A DNA stretch of 64,000 nt from Sphaerospermopsis aphanizomenoides BCCUSP55 (GCF_001586785.1 NZ_LUFH02000019.1:1-64000); one strand, 5' to 3'. Numbered from the stretch's first letter, positions 9,910 through 19,208 are shown. Program-made: numbers and translations. The notes: a model not told the origin generated them from the letters alone.

Positions 9910-10407
9910 ATGGGACTTTTTGATCAAATTCTAGGCTCAGTTGCTAATTCTAATCAACAAGGTGGTTTAGGCCAATTGGTAAGTATTGCCAACACTATCC
10001 AGCAGATAAGTAATAGCACTGGTACAGATACTTCAACTATGCAATCTGTTTTGTCAGTAGTAGGAAAACAAGTGCATTCATCTTTGCAAGAAAAACAAGC
10101 CAACGAAGGAACAGAAGCAGTACAAGGTTATGTTAATCAATTTGCGGGAACTTCTGCCGACTCTCAAGCTGTTAATGCCTTATTTTCCCCCGCTATCCAA
10201 CAACAAGTAGCTCAAATTGCAGCCCAACGCACAGGTTTAGATGCTTCATTAATTCAACAATTATTACCGACTTTAGTACCTTTAGTTCTCAATTTCTTGC
10301 AATCTGGCGGTAATCCATTATTGAATCAATTCCTCGATGCTGATGGTGATGGAGATGTTGATATTGCTGATGCTATTAAATTAGCTAGTCGGTTTTTAGG
10401 AAAGTAA
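9910..10407 (+). CDS. DUF937-type protein with a C-terminal EF-hand-like calcium loop
   Basis: A 165-aa protein beginning MGLFDQILGSV, with GGAG about 10 nt upstream of the ATG. The body is Gln/Ala-rich and helical and fits the DUF937 family. The C-terminus contains DADGDGDVDIADAI (about residues 143-156), a DxDxDGxxD calcium-binding loop of the EF-hand/dockerin type. No signal peptide or membrane segment is seen. The role is unknown; calcium binding is inferred from the loop. The gene ends a few bases before an IS200/IS605 remnant. Confidence 0.8.
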   Translation: MGLFDQILGSVANSNQQGGLGQLVSIANTIQQISNSTGTDTSTMQSVLSVVGKQVHSSLQEKQANEGTEAVQGYVNQFAGTSADSQAVNALFSPAIQQQVAQIAAQRTGLDASLIQQLLPTLVPLVLNFLQSGGNPLLNQFLDADGDGDVDIADAIKLASRFLGK

Positions 10408-10425
10408 TAATTGACACTCCCCGGT

Positions 10426-10761
10426 CTAAAGACACGGGGATTCTACATTCATCGTCAAAACTTGCTCAACCAGGTTTGCACCAAGTAGAGTAGAGGCTTC
10501 AACTCCTGTAGCGTTACTTTGGGGATGCCCTCCCCTAGTTTCGACTTCGCTCAACTGCCTATTTTTAGCAAGATTTAGAATATTTACTGCTGCATTTACA
10601 TCTCTATCAAGGTACAAACCACAACTACATTTATGAGTGCGAGTAGAAAGAGATTTTTTCACAATTGCACCACAATTACTGCATTTTTGTGATGTGTAAT
10701 GTGGAGTAACAGCAACAACTTCACTGTTAAACTTGACAGCAAAATATTCTAAGCTTAACTA
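10426..10761 (-). pseudogene. tnpB: tnpB fragment (C-terminal quarter)
   Basis: On the minus strand the open frame reads EYFAVKFNSEVVAVTP, then the zinc-finger QKCSNCGAIVKK...HKCSCG and the RuvC-like end LDRDVNAAVNIL, ending ...ESPCL. This is the C-terminal part of an IS605 TnpB (OMEGA-type RNA-guided nuclease family). The first roughly 300 residues are missing, so it is inactive. It abuts the tnpA fragment head to head. Confidence 0.85.
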
Positions 10762-10918
10762 CCACTTCGTTTTTATACCTAAACGTCGCAAAAAAGTTCT
10801 CACCGGAGTAATAGCCGAAAGACTCCAGCAGATCATCTGTGATGTTTGCAATGAAAACACTGCTGGCAATATTTGTACAGAAACAGTTAAACACTATATT
10901 GCTCAACAAAGAAAATAG
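10733..10918 (+). pseudogene. tnpA: tnpA fragment with an in-frame internal deletion
   Basis: The frame starts LNYHFVFIPKRRKKVLTG, the usual beginning of IS200/IS605 TnpA (Y1 transposase), and ends TAGNICTETVKHYIAQQRK, its usual end. About 70 residues in between, including the HUH motif and the catalytic Tyr region, are missing. The junction (near CNEN/TAGN) stays in frame. Residual 61-aa frame; not expected to be active. Confidence 0.8.
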
Positions 10919-10965
10919 TTAAAATCACTGAGGCGTAAACGCCTCAAATGGCTTTCATCCCTTGC

Positions 10966-11037
10966 CTAAAGGACGGATAAGTTTTTACGCCACGCTCCAA
11001 AACTTATCCGTTCGGCTGACGCTCACGGCGAAGCCTC
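10966..11037. repeat. Palindromic repeat nested at the IS end
   Basis: ACGGATAAGTTTT (10,973-10,985) and AAAACTTATCCGT (10,999-11,011) form a 13-bp perfect stem around a GC-rich repeat core. The flanks CATCCCTT and AAGGGTTTTCAGCC look like the two halves of a sequence split by this insert. It lies directly upstream of fni. Confidence 0.55.
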
Positions 11038-11092
11038 AAGGGTTTTCAGCCTTTTTTCTTATAATGAAGATAAAAGCTTGGAGTCATTACCT

Positions 11093-12142
11093 GTGAACCC
11101 TCCTACCAGCACCTCGACACAAACCCAAAATCGCAAAGCCGATCACATCCGCATCTGTTTAGAAGAAGATGTCCAATGTCAACAAGTCACCACTGGACTA
11201 GAACGTTATCGTTTTACCCATTGTTGCTTACCGGAATGCGATCGCCATGATATTGATATCAGCACAACTTTTTTAGGAAAGCATCTCAATGCACCTTTGT
11301 TAATTTCTTCCATGACTGGAGGAACAGAACGCGCAGGAATTATTAACCGTCGTTTGGCAGAAGTGGCACAACAATATAAACTAGCGATGGGTGTAGGTTC
11401 TCAGCGTGTGGCTTTGGAAAAACCCCAAGTGGCTGATACTTTTGCTATTCGCAACTATGCCCCTGATGTGCTGCTATTTGCTAATTTGGGTGCAGTGCAA
11501 CTTAATTATCAATGTGGTGTTGATGAAAGTCTCAGAATTATTGATATTTTAGAAGCTGATGCTTTAATTTTACACATTAACCCCTTACAAGAATTTATTC
11601 AACCTAGAGGTGACACTAATTTCCGGGGATTGTTTGACAAAATAGCTAATTTATGCAGTAAATTACCAGTGCCTGTAATTGCCAAGGAAGTAGGTAACGG
11701 TATTTCTGCGAAGATGGCAGAAAAACTCATATCTGTGGGAATACAAGCTATTGATGTGGCAGGTGCTGGTGGTACATCTTGGGCATTAGTGGAAAGCGAA
11801 AGAGCAGAAACTTCTTTGCAGCGTCGTTTGGGGCAGACTTTTGCAGATTGGGGGATACCAACAGCAGAATGTATTACCAGTATTCGCGCTCAATTTCCGC
11901 ACATACCTTTAATTGCTTCTGGAGGGTTACGTCATGGTTTAGATGTAGCCAAAGCGATCGCTCTCGGTGCAGATATCGCTGGTTTAGCTATGCCCTTTCT
12001 CAGAGCCGCAGATGTATCAGAAACAGCACTGCAAGAGTTGACAGAGGTATTAATTGCCGAAATTACCACCGTGTTATTCTGTACTGGTAACAGAACTTTG
12101 TGTCAGTTAAAGCAATCGGACAGTTTGCAACGTATACAATAA
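11093..12142 (+). CDS. fni: Type 2 isopentenyl-diphosphate delta-isomerase
   Basis: A 349-aa FMN- and NADPH-dependent enzyme that interconverts isopentenyl and dimethylallyl diphosphate, supplying precursors for carotenoids, the chlorophyll phytyl chain and quinones. Motifs are [15 protein letters not shown] near the N-terminus, the FMN-site SSMTGGT (about residue 78), [31 protein letters not shown] and IASGGLRHG. The GTG at 11,093 is preferred: GGAG (11,080-11,083) lies 9 nt upstream, whereas the TTG at 11,078 has no Shine-Dalgarno. A TATAAT at 11,060-11,065 could be its -10. Length is normal for cyanobacteria. Confidence 0.95.
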   Translation: MNPPTSTSTQTQNRKADHIRICLEEDVQCQQVTTGLERYRFTHCCLPECDRHDIDISTTFLGKHLNAPLLISSMTGGTERAGIINRRLAEVAQQYKLAMGVGSQRVALEKPQVADTFAIRNYAPDVLLFANLGAVQLNYQCGVDESLRIIDILEADALILHINPLQEFIQPRGDTNFRGLFDKIANLCSKLPVPVIAKEVGNGISAKMAEKLISVGIQAIDVAGAGGTSWALVESERAETSLQRRLGQTFADWGIPTAECITSIRAQFPHIPLIASGGLRHGLDVAKAIALGADIAGLAMPFLRAADVSETALQELTEVLIAEITTVLFCTGNRTLCQLKQSDSLQRIQ

Positions 12143-12177
12143 AGTAACATAGACTTTTTTCGTTAGCCGTTGGTTTT

Positions 12178-12222
12178 ATAACTAATGACTAATGACTAAT
12201 AACTAATGACTAATGACTAATG
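12178..12222. repeat. Short tandem repeat, unit TAATGAC
   Basis: Five to six imperfect copies of the heptamer TAATGAC lie directly upstream of the sppA start and overlap the ATG. This is the short tandem repeated repetitive type common in heterocystous cyanobacteria. Confidence 0.8.
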
Positions 12223-14055
12223 AATAACTTTCTTAAACAAACTTTTGCTAGTTTAATTGGTAGCCTGCTAGGACTGACTATTTTTTCGGGTATCGGTACT
12301 TTAGGCTTATTGTTTCTGATTGTAGTAGCTGCTACTTCTAAAGATCCTGGACCAGTGGTCAAAGATAAATCTATGCTGGTTTTTGATCTGTCCATGAAAA
12401 TCACCGACGGTCAACCAGATTCCAGTCAGTTGCTACAAAAAACCCTCACAGGCACAGATGAAGAGCAAATTACACTCCGCAAACTGATCGAAACCTTGGA
12501 AAAAGCACAACGTGATCCGCGCATTGTGGGAATATACATAGATGCTACCAAGTCAAGTTCACCTGGTACCCTCGGTTACGCTTCTCTGAAAGAAATTCGT
12601 CAAGCTTTAGATAAATTCCGTGCATCTGGTAAAAAGATTGTCGCCTATAGTACAGACTGGAGTGAACGGGAATATTATTTGAGTTCGGTAGCTAATAATA
12701 TCGTACTCAATCCCGTAGGAATGATGGAAATCAACGGCTTGAGTTCACAACCAATGTTTTTAACCGGAGCATTGCAGAAATATGGGATTGGTGTTCAGGT
12801 GGTGCGGGTGGGGAAATTTAAAGGAGCAGTAGAACCTTTTATACTGGATCAACTCAGTCCCGAAAATCGCCAGCAAACCCAGAAATTATTAGATGATGTT
12901 TGGGGAGAGTGGCGCAATTCTGTAGGTGCAAGCCGGAAAATTCAACCAGCAAAATTGCAAGCGATCGCCAATAATCAAGCTCTTTTAGAGGCTAATGCAG
13001 CTAAAGCTAACGGTTTAGTAGACCAAATAGCTTATTTAGATCAAGTAGTTGCTGATTTGAAACAACTAACTAAGAGTGATCAAGACGATAAAAGCTTCCG
13101 GCAAATTCATATTACTGATTATGCGACAGTTCCTGGTAAATCAATGGGTGTAGAACGCAATTCAGAAAATAAAATAGCCGTTGTTTATGCTGAAGGAGAA
13201 ATAGTTGATGGTCAAGGGAATGAAGGAGAAATAGGAGGCGATCGCTTTGCTAAAATTTTCCGCACAATTCGCCAAGATCAAGATATTAAATCAGTAGTTT
13301 TAAGAATTAACAGCCCTGGTGGTAGCGCCACTGGTGCGGAAATTATGCAGCGAGAAATCAAATTAACTCGACAAGTTAAACCCGTAATCGTTTCAATGGG
13401 TGATGTAGCTGCTTCGGGTGGTTATTGGATCGCCAGTGATTCCAACCGCATTTTTGCTGAACCTAACACAATTACAGGTTCTATCGGTGTATTTGGCGTA
13501 TTATTCAACGGACAAAAATTAGCTAATAATAACGGTATTACCTGGGATACTGTCAAAACATCCCAATTTGCAGATAATCAAACAGTTGCTCGTCCCAAAT
13601 CGCCTCAAGAATTAGCACTTTATCAACGCAGTGTGAACCGTATTTATAATATGTTTATTAATAAAGTTGCCCAAGGTCGAAAACTACCACAACAAAAGGT
13701 AGCCGAAATTGCCCAAGGTCGAGTTTGGTCAGGTGCAGCAGCCAAGCAAATCGGTTTAGTGGATGAAATTGGTGGTTTGAATGTTGCTATTGAATATGCT
13801 GCCAAAGAAGCAAAATTAGGTAATAATTGGGAAGTGCAAGAATATCCACGAGTAACAACGTTAGAAGAACGTTTATTTGGGAAAAAACTACAAGAAGCTC
13901 AAGGAAAATTAGGAATTGAAAAAGCAGAAGTGAAACCAGCCAACCCGCTTTTAGCTGAATTTAGTAAATTGCAACAGGAACTTTCTATTTTGCAGCAAAT
14001 GAATGACCCCCAAGGAATTTATGCCCGTTTACCTTTTAATTTAAAAATTGATTAA
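12220..14055 (+). CDS. sppA: Signal peptide peptidase SppA, long form
   Basis: A 611-aa membrane-bound serine protease of the 67-kDa type that degrades cleaved signal peptides. In cyanobacteria it is also linked to light acclimation and thylakoid protein turnover. An N-terminal membrane helix (about 10-38) is followed by two peptidase S49 domains. The catalytic Lys201 lies in GKFKGAVEPF and the nucleophile Ser399 in DVAASGGYW, the usual Ser/Lys dyad split across the two halves. INSPGGSATGAE and ITGSIGVFG are also conserved. No Shine-Dalgarno is obvious, because the tandem repeat occupies the leader. The gene stands alone. Confidence 0.95.
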   Translation: MNNFLKQTFASLIGSLLGLTIFSGIGTLGLLFLIVVAATSKDPGPVVKDKSMLVFDLSMKITDGQPDSSQLLQKTLTGTDEEQITLRKLIETLEKAQRDPRIVGIYIDATKSSSPGTLGYASLKEIRQALDKFRASGKKIVAYSTDWSEREYYLSSVANNIVLNPVGMMEINGLSSQPMFLTGALQKYGIGVQVVRVGKFKGAVEPFILDQLSPENRQQTQKLLDDVWGEWRNSVGASRKIQPAKLQAIANNQALLEANAAKANGLVDQIAYLDQVVADLKQLTKSDQDDKSFRQIHITDYATVPGKSMGVERNSENKIAVVYAEGEIVDGQGNEGEIGGDRFAKIFRTIRQDQDIKSVVLRINSPGGSATGAEIMQREIKLTRQVKPVIVSMGDVAASGGYWIASDSNRIFAEPNTITGSIGVFGVLFNGQKLANNNGITWDTVKTSQFADNQTVARPKSPQELALYQRSVNRIYNMFINKVAQGRKLPQQKVAEIAQGRVWSGAAAKQIGLVDEIGGLNVAIEYAAKEAKLGNNWEVQEYPRVTTLEERLFGKKLQEAQGKLGIEKAEVKPANPLLAEFSKLQQELSILQQMNDPQGIYARLPFNLKID

Positions 14056-14095
14056 TACAGTAGATTGCAAGATATATGAGGTACAAACATGAATA

Positions 14096-14142
14096 ATAAA
14101 ACTCTTGTAGTGCAGGTTGGAAAGACCGCCACAAGAGTACCT
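14096..14142 (-). terminator. Terminator for the minus-strand Uma2-type gene
   Basis: On the minus strand ACTCTTGT pairs with ACAAGAGT and TTTTATT follows (plus coordinates about 14,098-14,142). It lies 46 bp beyond the stop of the Uma2-type gene. The stem is symmetrical and may also stop sppA transcription. Confidence 0.6.
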
Positions 14143-14187
14143 CACTTAGATGAAATCCACTGTAAATCAGTTAACAATTATCAATTG

Positions 14188-14850
14188 TCAATTATCAGTT
14201 ACTTTCTGTTGTACCCAAGCACGGAAAGATTTGCTAGATTGAACTTCATCAATTTGACAATCTTGCAAAAATTGATAAAGATTTTCTTTGAGATTCCAAG
14301 TAAATGTAGGACTATTTTCTACTTCCATATATTGATGATTTTGAAGTTGATAAATTTTCAAAATTTGACCATTGTAACGCCAAAATTCCGGTACACCCAT
14401 GCTGGCGTATAAATCGAGTTTATTGATGTCAGTATGGGTAATATCAACTTCTACAATTAAATCCGGTGGTGGATCTTCATTTAAATCAACCTTTTTACCA
14501 GCAACTTTAGATTGATTCTGGATGTAATAGCAGTTATCAGGTTCAGCACTTCTTTCTAAATCAGGACGATTTAAAGTAGTTGAACCCATTGTTTTAATTT
14601 TTAACCCAATTTCCTCTACCAAAATGCGGATAAATAGTTCTATCAATCTGGTAGCAGCTTCATGTTCTTCTAAAGGCATCGTAATTTCTAAAGTACCTTG
14701 ATCATAAATTAGTCGAGATGAACGACTTTCACCTAATGCTGCTAAAATTTGCTCGTAAGCTGACCAACTAATGTTATGAAAAACTACTCGCTGTTCTGCT
14801 AGGGTAGTTTCTGGGGGAATATTGCTTGGTTTAGTGACTGTACTAACCAT
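14188..14850 (-). CDS. Uma2 family (DUF820) restriction-endonuclease-like protein
   Basis: A 220-aa protein of the Uma2/DUF820 family, which is greatly expanded in cyanobacteria and has a PD-(D/E)xK nuclease fold. Visible features are YDQGTLEITMPLEEHE near residue 50, PPPDLIVEVDITHTD (about 125-140), giving the D...ExD active-site residues, and LDLYASMGVPEFW. The family's role is not established; many copies sit in accessory DNA. A second member lies at 50,779-51,390, divergent in sequence. It is followed by a terminator and appears monocistronic. Confidence 0.88.
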   Translation of the reverse strand: MVSTVTKPSNIPPETTLAEQRVVFHNISWSAYEQILAALGESRSSRLIYDQGTLEITMPLEEHEAATRLIELFIRILVEEIGLKIKTMGSTTLNRPDLERSAEPDNCYYIQNQSKVAGKKVDLNEDPPPDLIVEVDITHTDINKLDLYASMGVPEFWRYNGQILKIYQLQNHQYMEVENSPTFTWNLKENLYQFLQDCQIDEVQSSKSFRAWVQQKVTDN

Positions 14851-15230
14851 ATATGCCTTCGAGTTTAGCTAATAAGTAATTATATAATCAATTTTACGTA
14901 AGCATTCAGCTATTAGCAGTCAGCAGTCAGCTAAAACTGGTTATCAGGCTAAGTTTAAAGGATTGTTAAAGTAAACCAATACCAAAATCAATTCCTCATT
15001 CCTCGCTAAAAATGCTCATAAATTCCAGATAATAGCTGATTACTGATTACTGACTACTCAATACTTACAATTTGGCTAAGTATATATTTGAGGCTGGTAA
15101 CAAGTAATATGTAATGGGTAATGTGTAACTAATTTTATTTTTCCCGATTATCAATTACCAATTACAAATTACAAAAACAGTGTAAAGTAGTTGGAAACAT
15201 AATTCACTCCTCTACTTTACACATCCATCT
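14851..15230. other. Intergenic region with degenerate short repeats
   Basis: AT-rich gap containing scattered AGCAGTCAGC-like and ATTACCAATTACAAATTAC-like low-complexity repeats. No gene or RNA is recognised. Confidence 0.45.
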
Positions 15231-15470
15231 ATGGATAGAAAAACTAAACGCCTGTTACTCCTTGTTGTTTCCTGTAGTGTATCTGGTGTCATTTTGGGGG
15301 GAACTTCTGGTTGGGCAGAAAGTAAAATGTGTATGCGTGCTGATACAATTACCAGCGAATGTTTGACCCAAAGTCCAATAGAAAGAACTTTTCAAGGTAT
15401 GAGTACAGGATTATTAGCCGGCGCTGGTGCTGCTTTTGGTGCAGCGTGGAATTTACGTCATCAAGATTAA
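15231..15470 (+). CDS. Small membrane or exported hypothetical protein
   Basis: A 79-aa protein with a Lys/Arg-rich start and a hydrophobic segment (about 9-28). Two Cys-containing positions (about 34 and 45) follow, then a Gly/Ala-rich hydrophobic segment (about 56-72, GLLAGAGAAFGAAW). It could be a small two-helix membrane protein or an exported protein. No family recognised. It stands between two repeat-rich gaps. Confidence 0.6.
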   Translation: MDRKTKRLLLLVVSCSVSGVILGGTSGWAESKMCMRADTITSECLTQSPIERTFQGMSTGLLAGAGAAFGAAWNLRHQD

Positions 15471-15487
15471 ATCAGTGAACAGGTGAC

Positions 15488-15625
15488 AGTAAAAAGAAGC
15501 AGGGGAAGCAGGGGAAGCAGGGGAGAAATAAATTCTTCTTATTCTTCTTATTCTTCTGATAGCGAAGCGTGGCGTAAGCCATACTCCTATTCCCTATTCC
15601 CTATTCCCTATTCCCTATTCCCTGA
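15488..15625. repeat. Cluster of short tandem repeats
   Basis: Three units in a row: AGCAGGGGA (about 15,500-15,527), TTCTTCTTA (about 15,534-15,560) and CTATTCC (about 15,585-15,622). A GCGTGGCGTAAGCC palindromic repeat sits between the last two. Such loci vary in copy number between strains. Confidence 0.8.
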
Positions 15626-15631
15626 TAACTA

Positions 15632-16354
15632 TTAAAAGCGATAATTGCGATCGCCGATCCACATACTCGTCGGTACAGCATTACCTTGAGGATCTACTTT
15701 TACCTTCACAACTATCGGTGTTCTACGTCCATCTCGATTTTGCTGTGCTTGAGACAGATTATTGTTAATTTGCTGTCTTTGTTCTTCAGAAATGTAATAG
15801 TTTTCCAGCCCGTAGTTAATCAACCCATCTTGATAATTACCCTTTAAAGCTACCTGATTATTGGGTAAATACATTGGTAGATTACTACTTACACGCATTG
15901 GTCTCCAAGCTGGAGGAATACCACGATCAAAATCACGATTAAAAGACTGTTGTTCTTGCAAAATCAAATATAAACTACTTCCTGGATTTATTTGTCCATT
16001 TCGCAAAGAATTTTGTCTGACCCAATCTCTCCATCCAGGTAATCTTCTCAAAGTTTCGGTGCGAGAGATATTATAATCCAGCGACAAAGAAGACCCCTGT
16101 AAAACATTATTAGAATATGCAGGTAAAGTTTGCAAAACGACAGTTTTACCAGTCACTTCCGTATACATTGCTTGAGTTGGAACTGCCAAAATTAGACCAA
16201 CTTGTGCCATGAGAGGAGCAATTAACCGCCAAATTGGTAATGGTTGATTTGCTTTTTGTTCAGTAGCTATTAAGTAATCACGAAAAGTCAGTTTCTCGGA
16301 GAATTCTTTCTCTGGAGTTAAGGTTTTCTTTTGTTCAGGTGAGTTATTTGTCAT
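15632..16354 (-). CDS. GDYXXLXY-type membrane-anchored protein
   Basis: A 240-aa protein with one hydrophobic segment (about 42-60) followed by an extracytoplasmic domain. The sequence fits the GDYXXLXY family: GSSLSLDYNIS near residue 85 is the degenerate signature, and VALKGNYQDGLINYGLENYY is conserved. Members of this family usually lie next to DUF2157 membrane proteins, as here with the gene at 16,485-17,927 upstream on the same strand. Both presumably act in one membrane complex. Function is unknown. Confidence 0.8.
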   Translation of the reverse strand: MTNNSPEQKKTLTPEKEFSEKLTFRDYLIATEQKANQPLPIWRLIAPLMAQVGLILAVPTQAMYTEVTGKTVVLQTLPAYSNNVLQGSSLSLDYNISRTETLRRLPGWRDWVRQNSLRNGQINPGSSLYLILQEQQSFNRDFDRGIPPAWRPMRVSSNLPMYLPNNQVALKGNYQDGLINYGLENYYISEEQRQQINNNLSQAQQNRDGRRTPIVVKVKVDPQGNAVPTSMWIGDRNYRF

Positions 16355-16392
16355 AGTTGATAGTTGATAGTTGATAGTTGATAGTTGATAGT
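16354..16392. repeat. Tandem repeat, unit TTGATAG
   Basis: Five consecutive copies of the heptamer TTGATAG lie immediately upstream of the GDYXXLXY-type gene. Confidence 0.85.
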
Positions 16393-16484
16393 TATTAGTT
16401 GTCTAATGACCAATGACCAATGAATAATAGGATTTTTTTACGCAGAGATTTAATATATCTGTTAATTAGAGTTGCAGAGTTTTC

Positions 16485-17927
16485 TTACTGTTTCTTAACT
16501 GCTGCACGTTCATGGAAGCGACGTTCAAACCACTGTCCCGCAGAAATCAGACCAGAACCGCACAATACAAACACCAATGATCTAAATAATAAATCGGTAT
16601 CGTACTCTAACACTCGGCTGATAATTTGCAGGATAAATAACAGCATACCACACCAAAAGAATTGTCTGTTATTTAACTTCATTCCTTCTTGAATCAGTCC
16701 CCAAGCTAATGTTACCAACAAGACATTAAAAATAAAAATGCCCAGTTCAGTGATGCGCCCGATGGCTTGATGCCAAAAAGGTATGATCACTATGAAACTC
16801 AGAAAAATGCTAATGACAGTGATGGTAAAAAATACTTCCCTCCGAGTAGAATTATTGCGATGACGAAACAAAAATAACCATTGCAACACGGCTAAACCGC
16901 TGAGAATTCCTAAATCAATTATGGGCAAAGATTGAAATACATTCGAGAAATTGGTTGGTGAATTACCATAGCTATAGCTAAAAGATTGCCATTGCCAACG
17001 GAAAGACAATAAATAAAAGACAACAGCAAAACACACTAACGCCAAATTACGGGCTATGGGTTGAAATAACCGATAATTAATCGTGGGAAAAAGTAAATCA
17101 TCATAACTCCAAAATAATGCCGGTGGTAGTGCTAACGCAAAAGAAGCTACCCAAGGAATTACATCAGAAAAATTCAGTAACGGTAAAGGACTGAGATTGT
17201 ATTGCAGAGAAAGAGTAAAGGCAATTGTGCCTAAAATAAAAATCAACCGTGAACGACAAATATAGGCTAAAGGTACAAACAACAACCAGGAAATTAAGGG
17301 CATATGTCGTACTGCTAAACGCGCCCAATTAAAATCACTAGTAGAAGACCAAAATTCTCTTAGTCCTAGCCAATAACCTATTTGTATAAGAACTATAGCC
17401 AAAACTCCCAAAGAATTGAGAGATAGACTATAAGCCATGACTAAAACACCAAAACCCCAAGCTAAAAACAACTCAGAAGCTGAACCGCTAATATTGAATA
17501 TTTGCGCCATCAACAGTAAAGTTGCACCTAAAATTAAAGCACTGAGAATTAATAATGCTTCTCCTAGTAAACGTTTGCTGCGTTGTGGTTTTTTACCTTC
17601 CCCCTTAGCAAGGGTAGGTTCTCTCCAGGTCAAAAACCCGGTGATAGCAGTAGACAGAAAGAAACTCATTAACAAGATAAATTTGACTTCTCTTGACCAT
17701 GTTTGCCAATTAGCTGCTACAAAGATAATGACACCTAAAATTAACAGTAAGCCACCGACAGCAATGGCTATGAAACCGGAACTTTCTTTTGCAGCCGCTT
17801 CTATTTTGTTAAATTGATAACGGTTGGCAATTTGGTCGTATTGTGAAGAACTAATAAGTCCTTCATCTCGCCAAAGTTGGGCTTCTTGGCGCAGTTTTCG
17901 GGGAAAATTATAATTATCTAAGACCAT
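16485..17927 (-). CDS. DUF2157 polytopic membrane protein
   Basis: A 480-aa integral membrane protein. The N-terminal cytoplasmic part (LRQEAQLWRDEGLISSSQ...) and the first membrane helices (GGLLLILGVIIFVAANW) match DUF2157, and about a dozen further hydrophobic segments follow. The ATG at 17,927 is preferred: it has a strong GGAGAGG Shine-Dalgarno and the conserved N-terminus. An in-frame upstream start at 18,032 would add 35 residues without support. The partner GDYXXLXY gene lies about 130 bp downstream, so they are likely co-transcribed. Function unknown. Confidence 0.85.
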   Translation of the reverse strand: MVLDNYNFPRKLRQEAQLWRDEGLISSSQYDQIANRYQFNKIEAAAKESSGFIAIAVGGLLLILGVIIFVAANWQTWSREVKFILLMSFFLSTAITGFLTWREPTLAKGEGKKPQRSKRLLGEALLILSALILGATLLLMAQIFNISGSASELFLAWGFGVLVMAYSLSLNSLGVLAIVLIQIGYWLGLREFWSSTSDFNWARLAVRHMPLISWLLFVPLAYICRSRLIFILGTIAFTLSLQYNLSPLPLLNFSDVIPWVASFALALPPALFWSYDDLLFPTINYRLFQPIARNLALVCFAVVFYLLSFRWQWQSFSYSYGNSPTNFSNVFQSLPIIDLGILSGLAVLQWLFLFRHRNNSTRREVFFTITVISIFLSFIVIIPFWHQAIGRITELGIFIFNVLLVTLAWGLIQEGMKLNNRQFFWCGMLLFILQIISRVLEYDTDLLFRSLVFVLCGSGLISAGQWFERRFHERAAVKKQ

Positions 17928-18029
17928 GACCTCTCCGGTGCAATGAGTTAGTTCAACAAGTGTCAAAACACGGTTAGCTTCTAGCCAAAAGCCAGAAGCC
18001 TCGATGGACGCGCTTTCACAACGCAATCT

Positions 18030-18155
18030 CATTAAAGCAGTCAGTAGTCAGCAGTCAGCAGTCAGCAAAAACCAGAAATAAATGTAACGGCTGGAAATAA
18101 GGACACCTTTTTTCTCTTACTTTATAGCTGATAGCTGATAGCTGATAGCATTTTG
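18030..18155. repeat. Short tandem repeats in a gene gap
   Basis: CAGCAGT-type heptamers (about 18,036-18,066) and AGCTGAT units (about 18,125-18,150) lie between two divergent genes. Confidence 0.75.
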
Positions 18156-18257
18156 GTCATTATATTTTCAGTATGCAGCCAAATACCTGAATGGCATTGT
18201 TCTGGTGTAACAGTTTCAATACTGTTCTAATTAGCGAAAATTACCCAATTCTTAAAT

Positions 18258-19208
18258 ATGGAAAAACCTTCTAATTTATTACTTAAACTTTCTCGTCGTT
18301 TATTTGATGATGCAGATGAACAAGCAAAGTTTATCGAAGCTTTAGTTAATCCCAAACCTTTTTCACCTTGTATTCTGTGGTGTCAAGATCAGCCTGAAGT
18401 TTCGCCTTTTGCAGTAGAAATACCAACAATTTGGCAACCGGAATTTGTAGACCGTTTATCTCTAGGAGAAAAACCAGGTCAACATCCCCTACATCAACAA
18501 GGATATTTTTATTGTTTAGATTTTTCTTCTGTATTTGCTGCTTCTGTGTTGTTAACAATTAATCAACCAGTGCCTTTAGTGTTTGATATGTGTGCTGCAC
18601 CAGGGGGTAAAAGTATCTTTGCGTGGAAAGCATTAAAACCAGATTTACTGATTAGTAATGAAGTGATTGGTAAACGGTTAGGAATGCTAATTTCTAATTT
18701 AAAACGGTGTCAAATTCAACCAAATCGGGTGGTAAATCGGGATTCTAGTATTTTTGCTCAAATGTTTGCCGAAACTAGTAATTTAGTGATAGTTGATGCA
18801 CCTTGTACGGGGCAATCTTTATTAGCTAAAGGTGAAAAAGCGCCGGGATGTTTTCATCATACGGCAATTAATAAAAGTGCCAATCGGCAAAAACGAATTA
18901 TTGCTAACTCAGCGCAAGTTGTTGCACCGCAAGGTTATTTAGCGTATATGACTTGTACCTATTCACCAGAAGAAAATGAGCAGGTATGTGAATGGTTATT
19001 AGAAAGATTTCCTCAATTTCAAGCAGTAGAGGTTAGTCATTTATCAAAATATCAATCACATTTAACTACTATTCCTTGTTATCGGATGTTTCCCCAAAAT
19101 GGGTTAGGTGCAGGTGCGTTTACGGTATTGTTTAAAAATATGGCTGAGGGCGAGAGTAAGGAGGTGGATTTTGATTCCACATTCCGCTATGTTCAGGCTG
19201 GTAATTGA
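18258..19208 (+). CDS. RsmB/NOP2-family RNA (cytosine-5) methyltransferase
   Basis: A 316-aa SAM-dependent enzyme. The SAM-binding motif DMCAAPGGKS (about residue 110) is followed by motif IV DAPCTGQS (about 176) and motif VI TCTYSPEENE (about 232). The two cysteines in PCTG and TCTYS are the catalytic pair of tRNA/rRNA m5C methyltransferases. It is shorter than RsmB and lacks its N-terminal NusB-like domain, so the target could be rRNA or tRNA. It is monocistronic. Confidence 0.9.
   Translation: MEKPSNLLLKLSRRLFDDADEQAKFIEALVNPKPFSPCILWCQDQPEVSPFAVEIPTIWQPEFVDRLSLGEKPGQHPLHQQGYFYCLDFSSVFAASVLLTINQPVPLVFDMCAAPGGKSIFAWKALKPDLLISNEVIGKRLGMLISNLKRCQIQPNRVVNRDSSIFAQMFAETSNLVIVDAPCTGQSLLAKGEKAPGCFHHTAINKSANRQKRIIANSAQVVAPQGYLAYMTCTYSPEENEQVCEWLLERFPQFQAVEVSHLSKYQSHLTTIPCYRMFPQNGLGAGAFTVLFKNMAEGESKEVDFDSTFRYVQAGN

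Larger units (their letters stand above)
10408..10962. mobile_element. Internally deleted IS200/IS605-family element
   Basis: One end is a CCCCGGTCT...AGACACGGGG imperfect hairpin (about 10,418-10,440) typical of the tnpB side. The other carries the hairpin GAGGCG TAAA CGCCTC (10,930-10,945) after the tnpA end. Between them are divergent fragments of tnpB (minus) and tnpA (plus). With most of both genes missing it cannot move by itself; a related transposase could act on its ends in trans. Boundaries are approximate. Confidence 0.8.

Noticed and set aside
9734-9934. Overlapping 61- and 66-codon frames after the iminopeptidase gene
   Set aside because: They consist of palindromic repeat sequence and run into the DUF937 gene in another frame.
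14089-14412. 107-codon plus-strand frame opposite the Uma2-type gene
   Set aside because: It overlaps the terminator and the coding region of a clear Uma2-type gene and has no protein-like features.
15490-15625. Possible CRISPR array in the tandem-repeat cluster
   Set aside because: Units are 7-9 bp without spacers. These are simple tandem repeats; no repeat-spacer pattern or cas gene exists anywhere in the window.
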